DNA from: Candidatus Bipolaricaulota bacterium
GTDB lineage: Bacteria; Bipolaricaulota; Bipolaricaulia; RBG-16-55-9; DRXL01
Assembly: GCA_938091745.1 (NCBI GenBank)
Contig: CALLJK010000011.1
Span: forward strand, 115,074 to 179,073
Length of the DNA stretch: 64,000 nt
Direction of reading: 5' to 3'
A program made the translations under genes and the position numbers. Under the pieces are notes generated by a model that worked only from the letters and a program-made list of their open reading frames with translations, was not told the origin of the DNA and ran no database searches. Below, piece by piece: positions 31,844 to 40,141 of the stretch (within the stretch, counting starts at the first letter, position 1; each line of letters starts with the position of its first letter).

Positions 31844-32892
31844 CCCTGAGCGAGCGCGCCCGCCAAGCCCTCCACAAGATTGAGATCCCCCGTGCCCACC
31901 GATCGCTGGGCGATCTGGTCGAAGACCTCTCGATTGATGGCTCAGCGGCCCACGTGCGGCTGAAGCTGCTCCCCGCCTACGCGTCGAAGTCCCAGCTCAA
32001 GTCGTGGGTCGAACAAGCTCTCAAAACAATCCCAGAGATCGAAACCATTCACGTTGAGTTTGTCCAGACGCCGCGCCCTCAGCCTAGAGTCCCTCATCCG
32101 ACACAGAAGCTGCACTTCCCTCACATTGCTCATATCATAGCGATCTTCAGCGGCAAGGGCGGAGTGGGCAAAAGCACCGTCAGCGTCAATCTCGCCGTGG
32201 CGTTAGCCCAACAAGGCGCGCGCGTCGGGCTCTTCGACGCTGACGTGCATGGGCCGAATATCCCTACTCTTATGGGATTGAGAGAGCCACCGACCGTCAA
32301 CGCTGGAAAACTCGTCCCAATCTTCAAATACGGCGTTCATGCGATCTCTATCGGCTTATTAGTCGGGGGGGGAGACCCGCTCATCTGGCGCGGCCCCATG
32401 ATCTCGAAAGCGATCAACGAACTCTTAGAGAGCACGGCCTGGCCAGAGCTGGACTATCTGATTGTCGACATGCCCCCGGGGACCGGTGACGCTCAGCTTG
32501 GGCTGGCTCAAGACGTTGAGCTCACCGGAGCAATTGCCGTGACGACCCCGCAAGAGGTCGCGCTCTCCGACGTGAGAAGGGGTATCGGGGCGTTCCAGAA
32601 GCTCGATGTGCCCATCATCGGGATCATCGAGAATATGGCGTATTATATCTGTCCGAAGTGTGGGCAGAGAGAGTATATTTTCGGGCAAGGGGGCGGCCAG
32701 AACGAAGCCCACAGACAGAATATCCCGCTCTTAGGCCAGATCCCCTTAGATCCGAAGCTGCGCGAGGGCGGCGACGCTGGGGTCCCTATTGTGATCGCGG
32801 CACCGTCGTCACCTGCAGCACAGGAGTTCAGAAAGATCGCCGATACACTTATCACGAAATTCAGAAATGAGGTGACCACCGATGAACGCTGA
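31840..32892 (+). CDS. mrp: Mrp/ApbC-family P-loop Fe-S carrier
   Basis: 350 residues. A degenerate DUF59-like domain (about 1-75) is followed by the deviant Walker A GKGGVGKST (about 105-113), FDADVHGPNIPTLMG, and a CPKC motif near residue 268 that would bridge an Fe-S cluster in the dimer. Family members load Fe-S clusters onto apoproteins in the cytoplasm. Its start overlaps the rrf2 stop by 4 bases (ATGA), and its end overlaps the DUF59 gene, indicating tight coupling. Confidence 0.93.
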   Translation: MTLSERARQALHKIEIPRAHRSLGDLVEDLSIDGSAAHVRLKLLPAYASKSQLKSWVEQALKTIPEIETIHVEFVQTPRPQPRVPHPTQKLHFPHIAHIIAIFSGKGGVGKSTVSVNLAVALAQQGARVGLFDADVHGPNIPTLMGLREPPTVNAGKLVPIFKYGVHAISIGLLVGGGDPLIWRGPMISKAINELLESTAWPELDYLIVDMPPGTGDAQLGLAQDVELTGAIAVTTPQEVALSDVRRGIGAFQKLDVPIIGIIENMAYYICPKCGQREYIFGQGGGQNEAHRQNIPLLGQIPLDPKLREGGDAGVPIVIAAPSSPAAQEFRKIADTLITKFRNEVTTDER

Positions 32893-33187
32893 CGAGATCC
32901 GCGAAATTATTCGCGAGAACGTCTTCGATCCGGAGCTGGGGTACAACGTCGTGGACTTAGGGCTGCTCTACGACGTGGAGATCCGCGGCGACAAAGACGT
33001 GCGCCTGGAGATGACGCTGACAACCGTAGGCTGCCCCCTCTACGAGCAGATTCAGACTGACTGCGAGCGCGCTATTAAAGAGCACTACGGCGAGGACGTC
33101 AACGTCGAAGTCGACTTCGTCTTCGACCCGCCGTGGAGCCCAGAGATGATGTCTGAGGAGATCCGCGCGGAGATGGGATTTATCTAG
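32882..33187 (+). CDS. DUF59/MIP18-family Fe-S assembly protein
   Basis: 101 residues. The MIP18/SufT-type domain covers the whole protein: VFDPELGYNVVDLGLLYDV, then TTVGCPLYEQI with the conserved cysteine and a PPWSPEMMS end. Relatives assist Fe-S cluster delivery. It overlaps mrp by 11 bases and is followed without a gap by the cysteine-rich gene. Confidence 0.92.
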   Translation: MNADEIREIIRENVFDPELGYNVVDLGLLYDVEIRGDKDVRLEMTLTTVGCPLYEQIQTDCERAIKEHYGEDVNVEVDFVFDPPWSPEMMSEEIRAEMGFI

Positions 33188-33814
33188 ATGTCTCTTTGCG
33201 TCTACTGCCGCAAGCGGGCGGGCAAGCGCGCTTGCCCAGCGCTAGGAGGGCTGATCTGCCCAAGTTGCTGTGGGCAGCATCGCGGCATTGAGATAAGCTG
33301 TCCCATCAGCTGCAAATATTTCAAGACGCATGAAAGCTATCAGCGCGTCCGGCTCGCCGAGGAGTTTCACACCCTATGGGTAGAGAAGACCGAGCCGCTC
33401 TCCAAGGCAGGCAAAGAGCGCCTGATCGATCTTATCGTTCTGATCGAGCTGCTCGTCTATCAGTTCTATCGCGAGCGAGCACTGGGCACGGATAGCGAGG
33501 TCGTGGAGGCTCTCGAATTTTTGCAGCGTCGGTTCAGCCCGGTGCTCATTGCGGAGGCTGGAGGCACAGCGCTAGCTACGCATCTGTGGAACGGGCTGCA
33601 AGAGTTTTTGAAGAAAGAATCGTTGCCATCAGAAGCAGTCTCTGAAGCCCTGGAGAAGAGCGTAGAGATCTTCAGGTCTTATGCCAATCCCGCACAGCCA
33701 AGGAAGTATCTGCACGGGATGCTGGGGCACGTCGAGAGATTTCTGAAGCTCCCCGATGAGCTGAAAGAGAGCCCGTCGCTCATCGCTACTCCGAAGATCA
33801 TCGCGCTGGAATAA
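33188..33814 (+). CDS. Cysteine-rich zinc-binding-like protein of unknown function
   Basis: 208 residues. The first 45 hold nine cysteines (LCVYCRKRAGKRACP, then CPSCCGQHR, SCPISCKYF), a pattern fit for one or two metal sites. The rest is helical (LIDLIVLIELLVYQFYRER and onward) with no membrane helix. It starts directly after the DUF59 stop, so it is translationally linked to the Fe-S operon. It could be a metal-binding partner or target of Mrp and DUF59. No family is recognised. It converges with the Rieske/Rnf operon, 1 base apart. Confidence 0.7.
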   Translation: MSLCVYCRKRAGKRACPALGGLICPSCCGQHRGIEISCPISCKYFKTHESYQRVRLAEEFHTLWVEKTEPLSKAGKERLIDLIVLIELLVYQFYRERALGTDSEVVEALEFLQRRFSPVLIAEAGGTALATHLWNGLQEFLKKESLPSEAVSEALEKSVEIFRSYANPAQPRKYLHGMLGHVERFLKLPDELKESPSLIATPKIIALE

Positions 33815-33815
33815 T

Positions 33816-34868
33816 CTACTTCCACGGGATGACCCACTCCCACTGCGGCCCGCGGAAGTACTGCCCAATAATGATGAGCACAACTGCTGCGCCCACCATC
33901 AGGGTAAAGAGCGCGGTGGTGACAGGGCGATCCCGCAGGCGCCGCCCTGGGGGCTTGCTCTTATCCTTGCGCCAAAACTCCAGATACGGCTCGATATACG
34001 GGAGAGCGATCAGAAAGAGTATGAAGAGCGTGGGCACGATCACCCCGCCGATGGCCACGCTCGTGAACGGCCCAATATTAGGCGAGATCGCCAGAAGCTC
34101 TTGAATGCCCACAAAATACCACGGGGCTTTCTCGGGGTTGGGTGTGAACGACGGCGTCGCTGGTTCTTCTAAGGGCGCATCGCGCAAGACCGAATAGATT
34201 CCCAGCCCCGCCGTCAAGAAAAAGAGCAGCGCGAACGCGACATAGAGAAAGTACGGGTAGGTGATGATCTCTTCTTCTTCAGCGGGCAGACGCTTCGCGA
34301 ACGCTTCTAAAATCTTCTGGATCTTCTCGTCGGTCAGCTCAAACTGCGTTGGGATCTCGCGCGCTTTGTGGTCTCTGCCGATGTAGCTGAAGACCGCATA
34401 GAGCACCTCGAAGTCGTTGGGGTCGCCGCCGCCCTCTAAGAGTGATTCTGTTCGGCTACTTAAGTCCTTCAGTCTCTTTACGGTGATCTTCTGAGTTGAG
34501 GGCAGCTCTCTCAAGGGGATCTTCTCAGCAGCATAGGCGAGGACATCGCGCACCAGTCCTGGCTCGATCTGAATCGCTTCGGCGACCTCGTAGCCGGGAA
34601 CTTCGACTTCTATGTCTTGAGTGATGGTGATTTGACAGGAGAGCCGCCAGCCCTTGGCCAGCTGCTCCTCACCCAAGACGTCTTTTTCGTTCTGGTTGGG
34701 GTCTCCCCCGCCCTTGAGCACCCTGACCGCACAGGTTGAACATTGCCCTTGGCCTCCGCAGGTCGCGGGAAGCTGGTCGTCATAGCGCTGCTCTTGGATG
34801 AGCTTTAAGAGATTCGTCCCAGGGCGGACGTCAAGCTCTTTCTGGCCGAGGATGACGACTTTGGGCAT
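33816..34868 (-). CDS. [2Fe-2S] ferredoxin fused to cytochrome b subunit IV-like domain
   Basis: 350 residues from ATG 34868. Residues 1-95 are a plant-type [2Fe-2S] ferredoxin domain (C37, C43, C46, C78; CGGQGQCSTC). A linker domain of about 100 residues follows. The C-terminal 150 residues have three to four membrane helices and NPEKAPWYFVGIQELL (about 244-259), the PEWY-type quinol-site signature of the C-terminal half of cytochrome b. It is the last gene of the operon whose first two genes encode Rieske and the N-terminal half of cytochrome b. I know of no standard bc complex with this fusion. Confidence 0.8.
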   Translation of the reverse strand: MPKVVILGQKELDVRPGTNLLKLIQEQRYDDQLPATCGGQGQCSTCAVRVLKGGGDPNQNEKDVLGEEQLAKGWRLSCQITITQDIEVEVPGYEVAEAIQIEPGLVRDVLAYAAEKIPLRELPSTQKITVKRLKDLSSRTESLLEGGGDPNDFEVLYAVFSYIGRDHKAREIPTQFELTDEKIQKILEAFAKRLPAEEEEIITYPYFLYVAFALLFFLTAGLGIYSVLRDAPLEEPATPSFTPNPEKAPWYFVGIQELLAISPNIGPFTSVAIGGVIVPTLFILFLIALPYIEPYLEFWRKDKSKPPGRRLRDRPVTTALFTLMVGAAVVLIIIGQYFRGPQWEWVIPWK

Positions 34869-34873
34869 ATGAA

Positions 34874-35509
34874 CTAAGCTTTCACTCCCGCTTCTAGAGC
34901 AGCTTGTGTCAATCTCTCCAAGACGGGCTTGCCGCCGGGGTAGCACCCGTCAATCTTGGCTTTTCCAGCTACGAGCGCCTCTGCGAACTCTTCACACGTC
35001 GGGTAGCCGCACGCCAAGCAGTCGAACCCGGGGAGCACGGCGCGAAGCTTCGCCGCTGCAGGCGAGAGTTCTTTAGCTTTGGGGGCTTCTTCGGCGACTT
35101 TGCCTTCGACCTTGGGCCAGGACATCACTAACGGCTTAAACAGCTCGATCTTCAGATCGTTCTTCATGGAGATCTGACACGACAGGACCCAGCCCTCCTT
35201 GCGCAGCTTATCGCTTAGGGGGCCGAGCATCGCTGGGGTGATCTGTTCGGGTTTGAGTCCCTCTAAGACCTTGACGCGACAGGTCGCGCACGTACCCTTA
35301 CCGCCGCACTGCGCAAAGAGATCGTAGCCCGCTTTTTTGAGGGCTTGCATCAAGTTCTGCTCCAACGGCAAGACCAGCTCGTTGCCGTCGTTGACGATCT
35401 TGACTTTGGCCTCGCCTTCGACTGTGAGCAAATTCTTTACTAACCCTAAGATGAGAGCGACCGAGATGGCCATGAGGGCCATCGTCGCCACGGGAACAAG
35501 ATAGACCAT
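34874..35509 (-). CDS. NqrF/RnfB hybrid: membrane anchor, [2Fe-2S] and [4Fe-4S] domains
   Basis: 211 residues. One N-terminal helix (about 4-24), then a [2Fe-2S] domain (C68, C74, C77, C111; CGGKGTCATC) as in NqrF. After a linker comes a single four-cysteine Fes-type motif (C164, C167, C172, C189; GFDCLACGYPTC) as in RnfB. The C-terminal two-[4Fe-4S] ferredoxin of normal RnfB and the FAD/NADH module of NqrF are both absent. It occupies the RnfB position directly after rnfA (1-base gap). Confidence 0.82.
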   Translation of the reverse strand: MVYLVPVATMALMAISVALILGLVKNLLTVEGEAKVKIVNDGNELVLPLEQNLMQALKKAGYDLFAQCGGKGTCATCRVKVLEGLKPEQITPAMLGPLSDKLRKEGWVLSCQISMKNDLKIELFKPLVMSWPKVEGKVAEEAPKAKELSPAAAKLRAVLPGFDCLACGYPTCEEFAEALVAGKAKIDGCYPGGKPVLERLTQAALEAGVKA

Positions 35510-35510
35510 C

Positions 35511-36107
35511 TTAGCCTCCGAAGTCGCGAATATTGATCATTCCCGAAAAGCCGACAAAGCTCATCGCCATCAGCCCTGCGATGATGAGCGCGATGCCGGG
35601 GCCTTTGAGCCCCTCGGGGATCGGGGCGAAGCGTAACCGTTCACGAATCGCCGCCATCAAGATAATCGCCAAAGCCCAGCCCACACCGCCGCCAAAGCCG
35701 TAGGCCACGCTCTCCATGAACCCCAAGTTCCATGTGGCGATAGCAAAGAGCACCCCGCCCAAGATCGCGCAGTTGACAGTAATCAAGGGCAAGAAGATCC
35801 CCAGCGAGCTGTACAGCGCCGGGAGAAAGCGCTTCATGAACATCTCCACGACCTGCACCAAGAACGCGATGGTCACAATGTAGACAATGAGCGAGAGATA
35901 CCCCACTCCCAAGGGGTCGAGCACGAAGTGCTTGATGAGCCAGTTCGCGGGGAGAGTCATAGTGAGCACGAAGATCACCGCCATGCCCATCCCCGACGCT
36001 GATGCATACTCTCCCGAGACCCCAATAAACGGGCAGATCCCTAAGAACGTCGTGAGCAGAATATTGTTCGTTAAGATCGCGCCGAGCACAATTAAGAAGA
36101 TGTCCAT
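35511..36107 (-). CDS. rnfA: Rnf complex subunit A
   Basis: 198 residues, six predicted membrane helices. The N-terminal LTNNILLTTFLGICPFIGVS and central LPLITVNCAILGG blocks supply the half-membrane cysteines that hold the intramembrane Fe-S cluster in RnfA/NqrE. It is paralogous to RnfE, with which it forms the core. It starts 3 bases after rnfE ends. RnfA and NqrE are hard to separate by eye; the rnfC-D-G-E-A order favours Rnf. Confidence 0.93.
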   Translation of the reverse strand: MDIFLIVLGAILTNNILLTTFLGICPFIGVSGEYASASGMGMAVIFVLTMTLPANWLIKHFVLDPLGVGYLSLIVYIVTIAFLVQVVEMFMKRFLPALYSSLGIFLPLITVNCAILGGVLFAIATWNLGFMESVAYGFGGGVGWALAIILMAAIRERLRFAPIPEGLKGPGIALIIAGLMAMSFVGFSGMINIRDFGG

Positions 36108-36110
36108 ATC

Positions 36111-36800
36111 TTAAGCACCTCCGCCGATCTGGCCACCGGGTGAGAAGTGCTTGACAATCCCGACATACAGCCCGACGAGCAAGAACGCCCCCGCAGGGAT
36201 GATCATGACCACCCACGGCGTCCAGCCGCTGAAGATCTGAATCCCGAACAAGCTGCCAAAGCCCAACAGCTCGCGCACAATCCCCAACAGCGTCAGGGAC
36301 ATCGTAAACCCTAAGCCCACGCCCAGCGCGTCGAGGGCCGATAGCCCCGGGCTGTTCTGGCTCGCAAACGCTTCAGCACGTCCGAGCACGAAACAATTCG
36401 TAATAATTAATGGGACGTACGGCCCCAGGGCCGCCGACAGCGGCGGCAAGTACGCGCGCAAGAAGATATCGACAATTGTCACCCAAAATGCGATAATGAT
36501 CATATACGACGGGAGCCGCACTTCAGAGGGGATGATATTACGCAGGGCTGCTACAGTCACGCTTGACGCTACTGTAGCGATAAGGGTCGCTAATCCCTGG
36601 GCCATGCCGTTGATGGCCATGTTGGTCGCACCCATGGTGGGGCACATCGCCAAGATCATTCTGAACGTCGGGTTGTCATCCCAAATGTCACGGACTAATT
36701 CTTTCCAGCCTTTCGTTTGGGGTAGCCGTTGCGTCAGCGGGATCGCTGGCGCAGATGCGTGCTGCACCGTAGGGATCGCTGCTGTCTTTACTTCCGTCAT
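36111..36800 (-). CDS. rnfE: Rnf complex subunit E
   Basis: 229 residues from ATG 36800, with AAGGAG 9 bases upstream; a TTG three codons earlier would crowd that site. After about 50 mostly cytoplasmic residues there are six helices. Conserved blocks DNPTFRMILAMCPTMGATN and PLIITNCFVLGRAEAFA carry the two membrane cysteines. It acts with RnfA in transmembrane electron transfer coupled to Na+ or H+ transport. It has its own likely promoter. Confidence 0.92.
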   Translation of the reverse strand: MTEVKTAAIPTVQHASAPAIPLTQRLPQTKGWKELVRDIWDDNPTFRMILAMCPTMGATNMAINGMAQGLATLIATVASSVTVAALRNIIPSEVRLPSYMIIIAFWVTIVDIFLRAYLPPLSAALGPYVPLIITNCFVLGRAEAFASQNSPGLSALDALGVGLGFTMSLTLLGIVRELLGFGSLFGIQIFSGWTPWVVMIIPAGAFLLVGLYVGIVKHFSPGGQIGGGA

Positions 36801-36842
36801 CTGCCTCAACTCCTTCTGAGCGACTTTAGCTCGGTCGCGAAA

Positions 36843-36871
36843 AGCATACTATAATAGTCTGCTTTTTTCAA
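36843..36871 (-). promoter_or_regulatory. Internal promoter before rnfE
   Basis: Minus strand TTGAAA (36866-36871), 17-base spacer, TATGCT (36843-36848), in the only sizeable gap (76 bases) of the operon. Confidence 0.5.
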
Positions 36872-36876
36872 GATCG

Positions 36877-37578
36877 CTACTTTTGCTCCTTCTGCACGAT
36901 CTTTCGCAAGCTCGCGATCGTCTTGTTGAGCAAGTCTCTCACGGTCGTAGACGTGTACGTTGCACCGGTGATCGCATCGAACTGATTGGGGGCTTTAGGG
37001 CTATCGGGGTCACGGAATTTGATAAACTCAATGCGTGGCCCGGTCTTCATCCCCGCAAATTGGCTCCAGAATTGCTCTTCCGTCATGCGAAAGCCCAGCC
37101 CAGGGGTCTCACCGATCTCAAACGGGACGACATGTGCCCCAATAATTTCAGACAGATCGGGCTTGAGAGCCACTTGCATCGCGACGAGACCCTGAAAGCC
37201 ACTGCCTGCAATACGGATTACGTAGGCCATCAGCTCTCCGCCGACCTTGTCTTTGTAAATCTTCCAGTAAGTGAAGCTGTCGGCCTTGACTTCTTCGATG
37301 TGCTCTTTGAAGTACTGATCGACTTGCGCCGCGGAGAGCTTCGGCAGCCCTTCGGCGGGGAAGAGTTCTTCAGCTTTATACAGCCCGACTGCAACGAGAA
37401 TGCTCGATCTCAAACGAGCTTTGGCGTTGGCTTCAATAGTGGCCTTGGTCACTTCATTCACTGCCGCCAACAGCCCGCCGGCCACTGCCGCAATGACTGT
37501 CAGCACGATGATCATGCGCCACTCGTGCGCTCCCATCAGCTTCTTCTTTTTTGGTGGTGTCTTAGCTTGTTCAGTCAT
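36877..37578 (-). CDS. rnfG: Rnf complex subunit G (FMN-binding)
   Basis: 233 residues. One N-terminal helix (about 18-38), then the extracytoplasmic FMN-binding domain. The covalent attachment motif reads DAITGATYTS (threonine of GAT), near residue 207. GSGFQGLVAMQVAL and HVVPFEIGETPGLG further support RnfG. Flavin for it would come from the divergent riboflavin operon. It follows rnfD by 12 bases. Confidence 0.92.
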   Translation of the reverse strand: MTEQAKTPPKKKKLMGAHEWRMIIVLTVIAAVAGGLLAAVNEVTKATIEANAKARLRSSILVAVGLYKAEELFPAEGLPKLSAAQVDQYFKEHIEEVKADSFTYWKIYKDKVGGELMAYVIRIAGSGFQGLVAMQVALKPDLSEIIGAHVVPFEIGETPGLGFRMTEEQFWSQFAGMKTGPRIEFIKFRDPDSPKAPNQFDAITGATYTSTTVRDLLNKTIASLRKIVQKEQK

Positions 37579-37590
37579 AGATGAATCGTG

Positions 37591-38706
37591 TCACCTCTTT
37601 TGCACCGCTGGTGCCGAAAAGCTCTTTGGGATAGCAAACCTATCGAGCAGAGGGGTGAACATATTGCCAATCAAGATAGAGAACGTCACCCACTCGGCGT
37701 AGCCGGTCAGCCCACGCCCTAAGATCGTCAGAACGCCCAACATTATACCGAAGATCCAGCGGCCGCGGACGGTCATGGGGCTTGTGACGGGATCAGTTGC
37801 GTTCAAAAACGCCGCAAAGAGCAGCCCGCCGGAGAGCACAGCATAGATGCCATCGGGAAACTTTTCTGGGTTCACAAAACTGAGAAACTGTGAAGTCACC
37901 CCAGCGCTGACGATCATCACGATCGAGACGCGCCAGTCGATGACCCGCGTGCGCAAGAGATACAGCCCGCCCAAGATCACCAAGATCGCCGAAGTCGCTC
38001 CGAGCACATCGGCGCGCCCAAAGCCCGTCAGGAGCGTAAACAGATCAGGATTTGTAATATCCGGGGAGTTGAACGCTCCTAACGGCGTCGCCTTGGCGAT
38101 GGCGTCTAGGCCTTTCACAGCGGGAGACCAATGCAGAAAACCCCCAAGCCCGTCGGTCAAGGGATTGAAGGGCACGTACCAGCGAGTCGTCATTGCTGAG
38201 GGGAAGGCGAGCAATAAGAACGCCCGTCCGCTGATCGCGGGATTGAAGATATTATAGCCCGACCCGCCGAAGAGCTCTTTGATCCCAATAGCAAACGCGA
38301 TCCCCACCGCGACCATCCAGAAGGGCAGCGTCGGGGGCAATGAGAGCGCATAGAGCATGCACGTCACGAGCAACCCCTCGGTGATCTCATGACGACGGAT
38401 CGCACAAAATGTAAATTCGACAGCCATCCCCACAAGATACGACAGCACGATGATCGCCAACGAGCGCCAACCGTAGAAATAAATGCTCGCCAGTGCTAAG
38501 GGGATGCAGGCAACGATGGGCGCTCCCATATAGCGCTGCATCCCGATGGCGTCGCGAATGTAAGGGGCCTGGCGCGCGGTCTTATCGCTGCCCCCGAAGA
38601 CCGAATCCTTCACGCCTTCTACTAAGATGGCCAAGCCCTTCAAGCCCCGCGTTTCCAGATCGTGATGGACTCTCTCGAAGATATTATAAATTCTGTCTTT
38701 CACCAT
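37591..38706 (-). CDS. rnfD: Rnf complex subunit D
   Basis: 371 residues with about nine to ten membrane helices, NqrB/RnfD family. Signatures include KELFGGSGYNIFNPAISGRAF and DAIAKATPLGAFN; the threonine in the ATPL motif is the place of covalent FMN in this family, although the preceding residues differ from the usual SGAT. It forms the main ion-translocating channel with RnfA/E/G. Confidence 0.92.
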   Translation of the reverse strand: MVKDRIYNIFERVHHDLETRGLKGLAILVEGVKDSVFGGSDKTARQAPYIRDAIGMQRYMGAPIVACIPLALASIYFYGWRSLAIIVLSYLVGMAVEFTFCAIRRHEITEGLLVTCMLYALSLPPTLPFWMVAVGIAFAIGIKELFGGSGYNIFNPAISGRAFLLLAFPSAMTTRWYVPFNPLTDGLGGFLHWSPAVKGLDAIAKATPLGAFNSPDITNPDLFTLLTGFGRADVLGATSAILVILGGLYLLRTRVIDWRVSIVMIVSAGVTSQFLSFVNPEKFPDGIYAVLSGGLLFAAFLNATDPVTSPMTVRGRWIFGIMLGVLTILGRGLTGYAEWVTFSILIGNMFTPLLDRFAIPKSFSAPAVQKR

Positions 38707-38718
38707 AATCGCTCCTTC

Positions 38719-40140
38719 CTATGCCCCTTGGAGGATCTTGCGCTTGCCCTCGCGAATCTGCTCCAAGAGCGGGATCTTGCTGGGGCAGACATAGGCGCAC
38801 AGCCCGCACTCGATACATGCGAAGAGATCGATATCTTGTGCCTCGCTCAACAGCCCATTCGCTGAGTATTCCCCAAGCAGCGCTGGGACGAGATTCTGCG
38901 GGCAGACGTCTACACAATAGCCGCACTTGACGCACGGTCTGGGGTTGCCGTTGAGGCTTGTCGTGGCACGCTTGTAGCGTACCCACGGCAGACTGAGATA
39001 TGCCCCGGTAAAAGAGTCACGATCAAAGCCCGGCCCAGCGACGGGGAAGAGCTCGCGTTCAGCTTCTCTAAGAGCAATCACCGCTGGGGTCTCTCGCGTG
39101 ATCGGGGCATCCAGATCGCCCTGGGCCTGCCCGCGCAGGACGCTTCCTAGTACGATCCGCCCGTTGCTCTTCAAATTATTCTCTAAGAGATTTCCAATGG
39201 GCGTGCCCACGCGTACCCGATAGTTCCCTGGCTCTTTGATCGCCGAACCGGCAACCGAAACAACTCGTTCGACGAAGGGCTTGCCCTCGACGACAGCTTC
39301 ATACGCCGCAACACACTGCTGCACGTCTTGCACGACGCAGCCGACATCAGTCGCATAGCCCCGCTGGGGCAGAAGTATCCCTAAGAGCGTACGAACGAGC
39401 ACGGCGTCGTCGCCCTGGGGATACTTCGGGCGTAACTGATGAATCGTGCACCAATCATAATACTCTAAGCGCTCGATCAGTTCTTCGTAGATTCTCGGCT
39501 TGTTGTATCCAAGCCCAATGTGTACTTGCACGTTGCCCAGGGCTTGGCGCAGGATCTTGAGGCCGTTCACGAACTTGTCGAACTCTTCGTACAGTAATTG
39601 ATCAGTTGCTTCGCAGAACGGCTCGGTCTCGACGGCATTAATAATAAGATAGCGAATCTTCTCAGGTGTGGCGAGCGCAGAGTGATAGACCGTGGGGAAG
39701 CCCGCCTGTCCCCCAGAGGTCACCCCGGCTTCATAGAGGATCTTCCCCAATTCTTCTGGGGGAAGTTTCTCGTAATTAGCCGGGCGATCGAGCTTGACCC
39801 ATTCGTCCTTCCCGTCGGATTCGATGATGACAGAGAGGGCTTCGCCGCCCAAGGGGTGCGGGCGCTTCTCGATCTTCGTCACTTTCCCCGAGATGCTCGC
39901 GTGGACAGGGGTTGAGGGCTTAGTAGAGTTTGGCTCAGCTCGCCCGATGACCTGCCCAGTTCTTACATAGTCGCCCTCCTTGACAGTAGAGGCAACTTCG
40001 GCAGAAAAACCTTGGCGCAGGGGGATAATAACTTTTGCAGGCAGCGGTGCGGCTTGTAATCTCTTGCCGCGCGGCGTGCCCTCAAAGAGCCCGAAGTAGT
40101 GCCCACCCTTGAATGTCTTCAGCGATCCTAAGACAGCCAT
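38719..40140 (-). CDS. rnfC: Rnf complex subunit C
   Basis: 473 residues, peripheral cytoplasmic subunit. A lipoyl-like N-terminal domain (KVIIPLRQGFSAEVA) precedes the FMN/NADH region and two C-terminal [4Fe-4S] motifs, CVKCGYCVDVCPQNLVP and CIECGLCAYVCPSKIP. The dinucleotide loop is atypical: SGGQAGFPT in place of the usual GGAGFPT. The acidic block reads NAVETEPF rather than NGAECEPY. These changes raise doubt about NADH as its partner. It starts 1 base after the cytochrome b stop. Confidence 0.9.
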   Translation of the reverse strand: MAVLGSLKTFKGGHYFGLFEGTPRGKRLQAAPLPAKVIIPLRQGFSAEVASTVKEGDYVRTGQVIGRAEPNSTKPSTPVHASISGKVTKIEKRPHPLGGEALSVIIESDGKDEWVKLDRPANYEKLPPEELGKILYEAGVTSGGQAGFPTVYHSALATPEKIRYLIINAVETEPFCEATDQLLYEEFDKFVNGLKILRQALGNVQVHIGLGYNKPRIYEELIERLEYYDWCTIHQLRPKYPQGDDAVLVRTLLGILLPQRGYATDVGCVVQDVQQCVAAYEAVVEGKPFVERVVSVAGSAIKEPGNYRVRVGTPIGNLLENNLKSNGRIVLGSVLRGQAQGDLDAPITRETPAVIALREAERELFPVAGPGFDRDSFTGAYLSLPWVRYKRATTSLNGNPRPCVKCGYCVDVCPQNLVPALLGEYSANGLLSEAQDIDLFACIECGLCAYVCPSKIPLLEQIREGKRKILQGA

Positions 40141-40141
40141 T

